From contig CAMPGT010000076.1 of the NCBI GenBank assembly GCA_946885665.1, forward strand, positions 1-14,603: 14,603 nucleotides of DNA, in the 5' to 3' direction. The translations under genes and the position numbers were made by a program. Below the pieces are notes generated by a model that was not told where the DNA came from, searched no databases, and worked only from the letters and a program-made list of their open reading frames with translations. The DNA is from an uncultured Chitinophagaceae bacterium (lineage in GTDB: Bacteria > Bacteroidota > Bacteroidia > Chitinophagales > Chitinophagaceae). This document shows positions 1 through 6,306 of this stretch, piece after piece (positions within the stretch are counted from its first letter, which is position 1; each line of letters begins with the position of its first letter).

Positions 1-85
1 GGCGAAGTATTATCAACAAAAGCAATTTTTTACGGAACTTTAATAGAAAGGGGTCGAATTTTCAACAGTAATGTTAAAATACGTA

Positions 86-751
86 TTATTCGGTACCTGC
101 TACAACGATAACTATCTCGCCCTTAACCGTTTTGGCGCTGAAATGAGAATGGACTTCGGCAAGTGTGCCCCTCATATTTTCCTCGTACATTTTTGTCAGT
201 TCGCGGCTCACGCTGCATTTTCTGTCAGGCCCGAAGTAGGCGATGAGGTCGGCAAGGGTCTTTACCAGCCGAAGCGGTGATTCATAAAGAATTATGGTCC
301 TTTCTTCCTGTCCAAGTTTGGTGAGCAATGTGTGTCTGCCTTTTTTCAGGGGAATAAATCCCTCAAAACAAAAACGGCTGGCCGGAAGTCCGCTGTTCAC
401 TAGTGCGGGAACGAAAGCGGTGGCGCCCGGAAGGCATTCGACGCGGATGTCGTTGCGTATGCATTCTCTTACCAGCAGAAAACCGGGATCGGAAATGCCA
501 GGCGTACCTGCATCGGTGATCAGCGCCATAACTTTTCCGTCCTTCAATTGATTGACCAGGTGTTGTAAGACCTGGTGCTCGTTATGTTGATGAAAAGGCG
601 TAAGCGGTTTAGTGATCTGGTAGTGGTTGAGCAGCCGCGACGAGGTGCGCGTGTCTTCTGCCAGCACCAGGTCGGCGGATTTCAGCGTCTCGAGGGCGCG
701 CAGTGTGATATCCTGCATGTTGCCAATTGGCGTGGGAACGATATAGAGCAC
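86..751 (-). CDS. rsmI: 16S rRNA (cytidine(1402)-2'-O)-methyltransferase RsmI
   Basis: RsmI methylates the 2'-OH of C1402 in the decoding centre of 16S rRNA, using S-adenosylmethionine, in the cytoplasm. The 221-residue product begins with the family signature LYIVPTPIGN and continues with EDTRTSSRLL, LITDAGTPGISDPG (about residues 76-90) and LPGATAFVPAL, all typical of the tetrapyrrole-methylase fold shared with RsmI. It is shorter than the roughly 286-residue E. coli enzyme and lacks most of its C-terminal extension, which I recall as common in Bacteroidota. The start is GTG at 751-749; the next in-frame upstream codons run into a stop, so no earlier start is possible. It begins 1 nt after the purS stop codon and is the last gene of the pepP-pssA-purS-rsmI unit, so it is probably translated by coupling. 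Identification is by motif recall. Confidence 0.95.
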   Translation of the reverse strand: MLYIVPTPIGNMQDITLRALETLKSADLVLAEDTRTSSRLLNHYQITKPLTPFHQHNEHQVLQHLVNQLKDGKVMALITDAGTPGISDPGFLLVRECIRNDIRVECLPGATAFVPALVNSGLPASRFCFEGFIPLKKGRHTLLTKLGQEERTIILYESPLRLVKTLADLIAYFGPDRKCSVSRELTKMYEENMRGTLAEVHSHFSAKTVKGEIVIVVAGTE

Positions 752-752
752 A

Positions 753-1001
753 TCACTGTTTTAGTTCCACTTCAAAATATTCCATCACTTCGTTGGCCAA
801 TAATTTTTTCGAGGCCTCCTCAGCAATTTGCTTTGCCTGTTCTTCCGAATCCGCTTCCACCTGCAACTGAATATTTTTTCCGATGCGCACATCCGAAACA
901 TCTGCAAGCCCCAGATTTTTTAAACCGGTCATCACGGCTTTTCCCTGCGGGTCGAGTAATTCTTTCAACGGCATCACTTTCACCTGTATCGTATAAGTCA
1001 T
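753..1001 (-). CDS. purS: Phosphoribosylformylglycinamidine synthase subunit PurS
   Basis: PurS is the small structural subunit that joins PurL (synthetase) and PurQ (glutaminase) to make FGAM synthase, the fourth step of de novo purine synthesis. The 82-residue product starts TYTIQVKVMPLKELLDPQG and contains GLADVSDVRIGKNIQLQVE, the standard PurS pattern, and its length is normal for the family. The reading frame stays open 23 codons further upstream, but that part lies inside pssA and is not PurS-like. I chose the ATG at 1001-999, which overlaps the pssA stop as ATGA, a layout that favours translational coupling. purL and purQ are not in this window, so PurS is separated from its partners here. 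The rsmI start follows its stop by 1 nt. Confidence 0.93.
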   Translation of the reverse strand: MTYTIQVKVMPLKELLDPQGKAVMTGLKNLGLADVSDVRIGKNIQLQVEADSEEQAKQIAEEASKKLLANEVMEYFEVELKQ

Positions 1002-1765
1002 TTCAATTGTTTTTTTATTGTCTGCGAGAGAATAAGATAAATGATAAACACCAGCGGTACCGCCAGCCATTGCAAAAAAATAGCTGCAATGATCGCAATA
1101 ATTGCCAATATAATTTTGGGAAGATTGTTTTTTACGCTGGCATCTTTGAATTTCATAGCCATGAAAGGCGCCTTGCTCACCATCAGCCAGCTAAGCACAA
1201 CGATGATGAGGTAAAGCACCCATTTATTGAGGATCACTGCATTTACCTGGAAATAATTATAAAAAAGTATCAGCGGCAGTGATGCTACAACTAACCCGGC
1301 TGCCGGGCTGGGAACGCCTTTGAAGTCGCCGGATGCATTTGCTTCGAGGTTGAACCGGGCGAGACGCCAGGCCGCTGCCGCAGGAAAAAGAAGTGCGGGT
1401 GAAAGCGCCCACATCGACACCTGCAGTCCATGTTCTTCGCCGATAACACTGATCCTTAATAATTGATAGAGGATCATTCCGGGCGCCACGCCGAAGCTGA
1501 TCACGTCGGCCAGCGAATCCAGTTGGCCACCCATGGCCGATGTTGCCCTGAACAAACGCGCAATGAAGCCGTCCAGGAAATCGACGATGGCGGCAATACC
1601 GATCATGAACGATCCCCACCAGATTTTTTCGGGCAACTGTGGTACCCATGCCCCTTCTTCGGTTTGTGTCACCAGCATTTCTCCTGTTTGAAGAATGAAG
1701 ATGATGGCGATGCAGCCCGCAATAAGATTCAATAATGTAAAAAGATTGGGAATTTGTTTTATCAT
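998..1765 (-). CDS. pssA: CDP-diacylglycerol--serine O-phosphatidyltransferase
   Basis: This inner-membrane enzyme transfers the phosphatidyl group from CDP-diacylglycerol to L-serine, giving phosphatidylserine, the precursor of phosphatidylethanolamine. The 255-residue protein carries the complete CDP-alcohol phosphotransferase signature D-x2-DG-x2-AR-x8-G-x3-D-x3-D at residues 62-87 (D62, D65-G66, A69-R70, G79, D83, D87), followed by VISFGVAPG as in PssA. Hydrophobic segments occur at about residues 7-27, 51-65, 115-135, 150-170, 180-198 and 215-248, consistent with a polytopic membrane protein. A polar loop at about 31-48 separates the first two. The ATG at 1765 lies 6 nt after the pepP stop, and the TGA stop overlaps the purS start. 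The minimal spacing indicates cotranscription with pepP, purS and rsmI. Substrate assignment over other CDP-alcohol transferases is from overall pattern, not a search. Confidence 0.92.
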   Translation of the reverse strand: MIKQIPNLFTLLNLIAGCIAIIFILQTGEMLVTQTEEGAWVPQLPEKIWWGSFMIGIAAIVDFLDGFIARLFRATSAMGGQLDSLADVISFGVAPGMILYQLLRISVIGEEHGLQVSMWALSPALLFPAAAAWRLARFNLEANASGDFKGVPSPAAGLVVASLPLILFYNYFQVNAVILNKWVLYLIIVVLSWLMVSKAPFMAMKFKDASVKNNLPKIILAIIAIIAAIFLQWLAVPLVFIIYLILSQTIKKQLK

Positions 1766-1771
1766 GCTCGT

Positions 1772-3061
1772 TTATTTCTTCATCAGCGCTTCTATCTGTT
1801 CGATGGTGATGGGAATTTTTTCCATGAGATCCCTGTTCCCGTTTTCGGTTATCACCACGTTGTTTTCGATTCTGAGTCCCATCTGCTCTTCTTCGATATA
1901 AATTCCGGGTTCAACAGTCAGTACCATTCCCGGCAGCAGCGGTTCCGTTCTTGTGCCGAGATCGTGCACATCTATTCCCAAATGGTGCGAAATGCCGTGA
2001 TACAGGTACTTTCTGTACGCCCTGTTTTCTTTGTCTTCGTTTTTTATGTCGCTTTCTTTCAGCAGTCCTATCCGAACAAAAGTGCTGCTGGCCTCTTCTC
2101 CCACTTTCTCGGTATAGTCGTTCACACTGATGCCCGGCTTTAGAAGCGATTTGGCAAAATTGTGCAGGTGCAGGCAGGCGTTGTACACCTCGGCCTGCCG
2201 CTTCGTGAATTTTCCGTTCACTGGTACCGTACGGGTGAGATCGGCGCAATATCCGCCATAGCGTGCACCAAAATCCATTAGTATCAGCTCGCCATCCCTG
2301 CACTCCTGGTTGTTTGACACATAGTGAAGCGTCCTGGCCCTGTCGCCGCAAGCGACGATACTGCCGTAAGCTTCGCCGGAGGCGCGCTGCGATAAAAACG
2401 AATGGAATATTTCTGCTTCTATTTCATATTCCATGATGCCCGGGCGGATAATGGTAAGCAGCTTTTCGAATGTCTTATGGGTGATGTTGATGGCTTCCTG
2501 CATCACCTTTATTTCAGCAGCGGTTTTAACGCCGCGCAGTTCTTTCAATATCCTGGCGCTGCGCGCAAAATGATGCAGAGGATAGCGCCTTTTCATTTCG
2601 CGGATGTACCGGTAGTCGCGGGTGGGCACCGGGCTCGACTTCCGGTCGTTTTCGTTGGTGTTGAGGTAAATGGTATCGGCCTGGTGTATCCATGATTGCA
2701 GCATCGCGCCGAGGCTGTCGAGCCATACCACTGTATCTATCCCGGAAATAGCCTTTCCTTCTTCTGCGCGCAGCCGTTTTCCATCCCACTTCTCTTTCAA
2801 TTCATTGGGACGAAGAAGCACCAGCACTTCCCTGTATTTTGGATCGGGGTTGCCGGGAAACAATACGAGCATGGTTTCTTCCTGCTGGATGCCCGTAAGC
2901 CAGTACAGGTCGGAGTTTTGCTGAAAAGGATACAGGGCATCGCCATTGGCGGGCATTTCATCATTGCTGTTGAAGATCGCGATTGATCCTTTCGCCATTT
3001 TTTCTGTAAAACGCTTTCTGTTCTGGATAAAAATCAAAGGATCAAGCGGCAGGTGTTTCAT
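1772..3061 (-). CDS. pepP: Xaa-Pro aminopeptidase (aminopeptidase P family, M24B)
   Basis: Aminopeptidase P removes the N-terminal residue from peptides whose second residue is proline, using two divalent metal ions (usually Mn). The 429-residue protein has the N-terminal aminopeptidase P domain (about 1-135, with QNSDLYWLTGI) and a C-terminal pita-bread catalytic domain. All five metal ligands of the M24 family are visible: D263 (MDFGARYGG), D274 (CADLTRT), H359 (GISHHLGIDVHD), E384 (LTVEPG) and E399 (LRIENN). Length is normal for the family (E. coli 441). No signal peptide is apparent, so it is probably cytoplasmic. It is the first gene of a four-gene minus-strand unit and is divergent from pckA. 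A possible promoter lies at 3138-3168, overlapping an 18-bp palindrome. Confidence 0.95.
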   Translation of the reverse strand: MKHLPLDPLIFIQNRKRFTEKMAKGSIAIFNSNDEMPANGDALYPFQQNSDLYWLTGIQQEETMLVLFPGNPDPKYREVLVLLRPNELKEKWDGKRLRAEEGKAISGIDTVVWLDSLGAMLQSWIHQADTIYLNTNENDRKSSPVPTRDYRYIREMKRRYPLHHFARSARILKELRGVKTAAEIKVMQEAINITHKTFEKLLTIIRPGIMEYEIEAEIFHSFLSQRASGEAYGSIVACGDRARTLHYVSNNQECRDGELILMDFGARYGGYCADLTRTVPVNGKFTKRQAEVYNACLHLHNFAKSLLKPGISVNDYTEKVGEEASSTFVRIGLLKESDIKNEDKENRAYRKYLYHGISHHLGIDVHDLGTRTEPLLPGMVLTVEPGIYIEEEQMGLRIENNVVITENGNRDLMEKIPITIEQIEALMKK

Positions 3062-3137
3062 CCCGTATCTATAATTTTTGACCGTTTAAAAAGAAGTTGT
3101 AAAAATAGGAGATTTAGTGGTGGTATACTGAAATGCA

Positions 3138-3168
3138 CAAAGTAATCATCCGGCAGCAAAACTAACAA
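3138..3168 (-). promoter_or_regulatory. Candidate promoter for the pepP-pssA-purS-rsmI unit
   Basis: On the minus strand TTG (3168-3166) is followed after 20 nt by TTACTTTG (3145-3138). That differs from the Bacteroidota -7 consensus TAnnTTTG at one position and has the expected spacing. Transcription would start near 3132, giving a leader of about 70 nt before the pepP ATG. The TTG lies inside the palindrome at 3160-3177. Because of the mismatch this is weaker than the plus-strand promoters listed here. Confidence 0.35.
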
Positions 3169-3177
3169 TTGTTAGTT
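3160..3177. promoter_or_regulatory. 18-bp perfect palindrome, candidate repressor operator
   Basis: Bases 3160-3177 read the same on both strands (AACTAACAATTGTTAGTT, 9+9 with no spacer). The size and AT-rich half-site ACTAAC fit an operator for a dimeric helix-turn-helix regulator, for example of the TetR type; no such regulator gene is in the window. The palindrome covers the putative -33 element of the pepP promoter and lies about 63 nt upstream of the pckA -33 element. Function is inferred from symmetry and position only. Confidence 0.45.
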
Positions 3178-3240
3178 AAATGAAAATGCGTTTAATAACG
3201 GTTTTGTTGAAATCTATTAAATTTTTTGGCTACTTACGGC

Positions 3241-3272
3241 TTTGTTTTAGATAAATCGCAGGATTACCTTTG
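3241..3272 (+). promoter_or_regulatory. Bacteroidota-type promoter of pckA
   Basis: TTTG at 3241-3244 and TACCTTTG at 3265-3272 match the -33 TTTG and -7 TAnnTTTG elements described for Bacteroides and Flavobacterium, with a 20-nt spacer. Transcription would start around 3277-3280, about 15 nt before the ATG at 3293. This short leader supports the ATG at 3293 over the TTG two codons earlier. It is the best full match in the window. Confidence 0.7.
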
Positions 3273-3292
3273 TCGCTCAATTTTGCTTGCCT

Positions 3293-4897
3293 ATGTTGGT
3301 TTCGTCAGTTGCCCCTCCCGACAAGCTGGCCGGACTTGGCCATTCATTATCCACAAAAGTTCACTACCAGTCAAATGCGGAGCAATTAACGGACGATACG
3401 CTGCGGCTCGGCGAAGGGGATATCAGCGACAACGGCGCACTGGTTATTCGAACCGGAGAATTTACGGGCCGCACGCCTAAAGACAAGTACATCGTGCGCG
3501 ATATGGTTACCGACGGTACCATCAACTGGGGCGAAGTGAATATGCCGCTCGACGAGAATCATTTTGATACCATCTGCCTGAAAATGAGGGCCCACTTGTC
3601 GAAGCTGCCTGAACTCTGGGTAAGGGACTGCTTTGCGTGTGCCGACAGCCGGTACCGGTTGAACGTGCGGGTCGTGAGCGAAAAACCATGGTCCGGCTTG
3701 TTTGCCTGCAATATGTTCCTCCGGCCCACACCGCACGAGTTGGAAGAGTTCATCCCCGAGTGGCAGGTTTTCGTGGCGCCGGGCCTGAAGCTGGATCCGC
3801 AGGTGTGCGGCACCAGGAAAGAAAATGCAGTGGTCATCAGCTTCCGGCACAAGATGATATTGATTGCAGGAACGGGCTACACCGGTGAGATAAAAAAAGG
3901 AATCTTCAGCGTGCTTAACTACATACTTCCTTTGCAAATGGGCGTGCTGAGCATGCATTGCGCGGCGAATATCGGAGAAGCGGGAGATACCGCCCTGTTC
4001 TTTGGATTAAGCGGCACCGGTAAAACAACGCTCAGCGCCGATCCTTCAAGGATGTTGATTGGCGACGATGAGCACGGCTGGGCGCGCCATGGAATTTTCA
4101 ATTTTGAAGGCGGATGCTATGCAAAAGTGATCCATCTGAACAAAGATATGGAACCGGCGATCTATGGAGCCATCAAACCCGGCGCCCTCGTGGAGAATAC
4201 CGTTTTTCACCACGGTACCCATTCAATCAATTTTGACTCCGCAGAGATTACCGAAAATACAAGGGTTTCCTATCCCCTGGAATTCATCAGTAATTCAAAG
4301 AGCCCTTCAACAGGTAATATTCCTTCCCATATATTCTTCCTTGCCTGCGACGCTTACGGGGTGTTGCCGCCAATTTCCAGGCTCAGCCCGGCGCAAGCCA
4401 TGTACCAGTTCCTTTCGGGCTACACTGCAAAAGTGGCCGGCACCGAGGCTGGCATTACCGAACCGGTCTCTACGTTCAGCGCTTGTTTCGGGGCGCCATT
4501 CCTTCCGCTGCATCCCACCAGGTATGCTTCAATGCTTGGCGAAAAGCTGCGCCGTCATAAAGTGAGCGTATGGCTCGTGAATACGGGCTGGACCGGTGGT
4601 GGCTATGGAACCGGATCCCGCATCAATCTTCAATACACCCGCAGCATGATCAGCGCAGCGCTCACAGGCAAGCTGAATGGCGTGCACTACGACAAACACC
4701 CGGTTTTTGGAACGGACATTCCGGTGGGATGCCCGCTCGTGCCTTCAACGATACTTTATCCCCGCGACACGTGGGCAGACAAGGATGCGTACGACCAGCA
4801 GGCGGCAATGCTTGCTAAGCAATTCATCGCGAATTTTGAAAAATATGCGGGCGGTGTAAGCGCCGAGATAAGGTCGGCGGGCCCTCTGATCTTTTAA
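3293..4897 (+). CDS. pckA: Phosphoenolpyruvate carboxykinase (ATP)
   Basis: PckA converts oxaloacetate and ATP to phosphoenolpyruvate, CO2 and ADP, the first committed step of gluconeogenesis; in some anaerobes it runs in reverse to fix CO2. From the ATG at 3293 the protein is 534 residues, close to the 540 of E. coli PckA. Key elements are present: TGEFTGRTPKDKYIV (R60, oxaloacetate binding), IKKGIFSVLNYILPL with K201/K202, H222 in SMHCAAN, the P-loop GLSGTGKT at 238-245, the metal-binding IGDDEHGW (D258/D259), ENTRVSYPLE, and TGWTGGGYGTGSRIN near the C terminus. A TTG codon at 3287 is in frame, but the ATG fits better with the promoter at 3241-3272. The downstream DUF922 gene has its own promoter, so pckA is probably monocistronic. 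Confidence 0.97.
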   Translation: MLVSSVAPPDKLAGLGHSLSTKVHYQSNAEQLTDDTLRLGEGDISDNGALVIRTGEFTGRTPKDKYIVRDMVTDGTINWGEVNMPLDENHFDTICLKMRAHLSKLPELWVRDCFACADSRYRLNVRVVSEKPWSGLFACNMFLRPTPHELEEFIPEWQVFVAPGLKLDPQVCGTRKENAVVISFRHKMILIAGTGYTGEIKKGIFSVLNYILPLQMGVLSMHCAANIGEAGDTALFFGLSGTGKTTLSADPSRMLIGDDEHGWARHGIFNFEGGCYAKVIHLNKDMEPAIYGAIKPGALVENTVFHHGTHSINFDSAEITENTRVSYPLEFISNSKSPSTGNIPSHIFFLACDAYGVLPPISRLSPAQAMYQFLSGYTAKVAGTEAGITEPVSTFSACFGAPFLPLHPTRYASMLGEKLRRHKVSVWLVNTGWTGGGYGTGSRINLQYTRSMISAALTGKLNGVHYDKHPVFGTDIPVGCPLVPSTILYPRDTWADKDAYDQQAAMLAKQFIANFEKYAGGVSAEIRSAGPLIF

Positions 4898-4927
4898 AGA
4901 AACTGCGTTTCAGGGTTGTTAAATCAG

Positions 4928-4957
4928 TTGGCGAGTCATGGAGATAAAATAATTTTG
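4928..4957 (+). promoter_or_regulatory. Bacteroidota-type promoter of the DUF922 gene
   Basis: TTG at 4928-4930 is followed after 19 nt by TAATTTTG at 4950-4957, matching TTG / TAnnTTTG. The last G lies only 6 nt before the ATG at 4964. Transcription would therefore begin at or within a few nucleotides of the start codon, suggesting a leaderless mRNA. It also argues against the upstream in-frame TTG at 4916, which lies before the promoter. Confidence 0.62.
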
Positions 4958-4963
4958 CAGCAC

Positions 4964-5491
4964 ATGCTGCAGAAATTATTATTGATCCTTTTACCCCTGC
5001 TGTCGCTTGCCGTAAATGAAGGCAATCTTATCGAATGGAGTGCCGACAGGAAGCTTACCTGGGCCGATTTTAAAGGTATCCCGGATCCAAATTCGGTGGA
5101 GGCGGCGCTGACGAACAGTAATATTAATGTTGAATTCGGTTTCAGCGACCGGAAGCTTACCCATACCATCAAATGCAGGTTCAACAAGTCGTTGTCGTGG
5201 GGGCGGATCAAAAATGATTACATCCTTAATCATGAGCAGGGGCATTTTGACATTGCCGAAATACATGCGCGTATTCTGCACAAGGCGCTGGTGGAATATT
5301 CTTTCAATAGTAAAACGGTGCAGAACGATGTGACTAAGATTTATAACGATGTGATGCAGGAGCACACGCGGTTGCAACAGAGCTATGACCAGCAGACGAA
5401 CCACTCGCTGGATACTGCGAGGCAGGCGGTGTGGGACAGGAGAATTGATTCGTTATTGAAGGAGTTGGATAAGTTTTCGGAGTATAAGTAA
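4964..5491 (+). CDS. DUF922 family protein, putative exported zinc-dependent protease
   Basis: From the ATG at 4964 the product is 175 residues. It opens with a hydrophobic stretch, LQKLLLILLPLLSLAV (2-17), that looks like a signal peptide, so it is probably exported to the periplasm or beyond. The mature part contains LTWADFKGIPD (31-41), HEQGHFDIAE (90-99) and YDQQTNHSLDTARQAVW near the C terminus, which I recognise as the pattern of the DUF922 family. HEQGH is a canonical HExxH zinc motif (H90, E91, H94), the reason the family is described as putative Zn-dependent proteases; substrates are unknown. The reading frame extends back to a TTG at 4916, but that would put the hydrophobic segment 17 residues in and precede the promoter. 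It is convergent with the deoxynucleoside kinase gene. Confidence 0.85.
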   Translation: MLQKLLLILLPLLSLAVNEGNLIEWSADRKLTWADFKGIPDPNSVEAALTNSNINVEFGFSDRKLTHTIKCRFNKSLSWGRIKNDYILNHEQGHFDIAEIHARILHKALVEYSFNSKTVQNDVTKIYNDVMQEHTRLQQSYDQQTNHSLDTARQAVWDRRIDSLLKELDKFSEYK

Positions 5492-5494
5492 ATT

Positions 5495-5597
5495 GTCCAC
5501 CCCCGGTCCCTCCTTCGTCGGGACCACCCCCGCCAGCGGGGGATAGGGCAAATGTGAGACGCGAAACGGAAGGCTATCCGGGGGTGGACCGTCTCAC
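5495..5597. repeat. Composite inverted-repeat (palindromic) element
   Basis: This 103-nt stretch is built almost wholly of inverted repeats. GTCCACCCCCGG (5495-5506) is complementary to 5578-5589 (12 bp). GGTCCC (5505-5510) pairs with GGGACC (5520-5525). CCCCCGC (5527-5533) pairs with GCGGGGG (5536-5542). GGATAG (5541-5546) pairs with CTATCC (5574-5579). GTGAGACG (5554-5561) pairs with CGTCTCAC (5590-5597). The first and last helices cross, so they could not both form in one simple hairpin. The element fills the space between two convergent stop codons (5491 and 5599). It may be a REP-like intergenic repeat and could act as a bidirectional terminator. Confidence 0.7.
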
Positions 5598-5598
5598 G

Positions 5599-6234
5599 TC
5601 AAAACAGTCCGTACAACATCGCATCTATCTTACCGATGATCTCTCCAAGATGCTCTTCATTCTCGGGAAATTTATTCTTGTCGATATCCACCACCAACAG
5701 CGGTCCCTCTCTGTAGCCTTCTATCCATTTATTATAAAAGTCGTTTAGCCGCTTCAGGTAATCGAGGCGGATATTTTCTTCATACTCTCTTCCCCTTTTC
5801 TGTATCTGTGCCACGAGTGTAGGCACCGATCCTTTCAGATAAATCAGCAGATCGGGCGGCTGCACCATCGATTTGAGTGTTTCAAAGAACGCAAAATAGT
5901 TGTCGTAGTCGCGCTTTCCCATCAACCCCATTTCATGGAGGTTGGGCGCGAAGATGTGTGCGTCTTCGTAAATCGTCCTGTCCTGGATCACCGTTTGGGT
6001 TCCGCGTTGAATGTCGAGCAGTTGGTTAAGCCTGTTGTTGAGAAAGTAAATCTGCAGGTTGAAGCTCCAGCGCGGCATATCGTCATAAAAATCGAACAGG
6101 TAGGGATTGTGATCAACGTCCTCAAACTGGGGGATCCATTTATAATGTTTACTCAACAGTTCGGTGAGGGTGGTCTTTCCTGCGCCGATGTTGCCGGCTA
6201 CTGCAATGTGTTTAGGTTTCCTGCTTTTTGCCAT
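5599..6234 (-). CDS. Deoxynucleoside kinase (dNK/dGK family)
   Basis: This enzyme phosphorylates deoxynucleosides at the 5' position for salvage of DNA precursors; members of this family in bacteria usually prefer deoxyadenosine, deoxyguanosine or deoxycytidine. The 211-residue protein has the P-loop GNIGAGKTTL at 14-23, the substrate-site region FEDVDHNPYLFDFY (37-50), the DR motif QDRTIYEDAHIF (84-95; D85-R86), and a lid-like KRGREYEENI before LDYLKRLNDFYNKW. This is the thymidine kinase 2 / dGK-like fold, not the zinc-binding Tdk type. The exact substrate cannot be read from the sequence. The ATG at 6234 gives a conserved N terminus directly followed by HIAVAGNIG. The gene lies 72 nt downstream of trpS on the same strand and may share its transcript. 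Its stop codon abuts the inverted-repeat element. Confidence 0.9.
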   Translation of the reverse strand: MAKSRKPKHIAVAGNIGAGKTTLTELLSKHYKWIPQFEDVDHNPYLFDFYDDMPRWSFNLQIYFLNNRLNQLLDIQRGTQTVIQDRTIYEDAHIFAPNLHEMGLMGKRDYDNYFAFFETLKSMVQPPDLLIYLKGSVPTLVAQIQKRGREYEENIRLDYLKRLNDFYNKWIEGYREGPLLVVDIDKNKFPENEEHLGEIIGKIDAMLYGLF

Positions 6235-6249
6235 TTGTCCGTTTTAATT

Positions 6250-6265
6250 TCCCGCACAGGCGGGA
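6250..6265. repeat. Short GC-rich hairpin between trpS and the deoxynucleoside kinase gene
   Basis: TCCCGC (6250-6255) and GCGGGA (6260-6265) form a 6-bp stem with an ACAG loop. There is no U-tract on either strand, so it does not look like a standard terminator. It resembles in style the CCCCCGC-CA-GCGGGGG hairpin at 5527-5542 and may be a short intergenic palindrome of the same kind. Confidence 0.5.
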
Positions 6266-6306
6266 CGCCGGGGGTTCAATAAATATAAAGAATTAAGAAG
6301 TGACGA

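Noticed and set aside
1..111. Plus-strand frames open at the left edge (one ends at 43, another at 111)
   Set aside because: Either could be the end of a gene outside the window, but 13 to 36 codons of unrecognised sequence are not enough to call it.
575..1282. 235-codon plus-strand ORF
   Set aside because: It lies antisense to rsmI, purS and pssA, which are clearly real, and its translation has no recognisable domain.
3180..3254. 24-codon ORF with a basic, hydrophobic peptide just after the 18-bp palindrome
   Set aside because: It overlaps the pckA -33 element and lies upstream of the likely transcription start, so it is probably not on the pckA mRNA; composition is that of AT-rich intergenic DNA.
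3386..3958. 190-codon minus-strand ORF
   Set aside because: Antisense shadow of pckA with histidine- and arginine-rich composition typical of such frames.
4899..4911. GAAAC-TGC-GTTTC hairpin after pckA as a terminator
   Set aside because: Only a 5-bp AT-rich stem and no T-tract follows.
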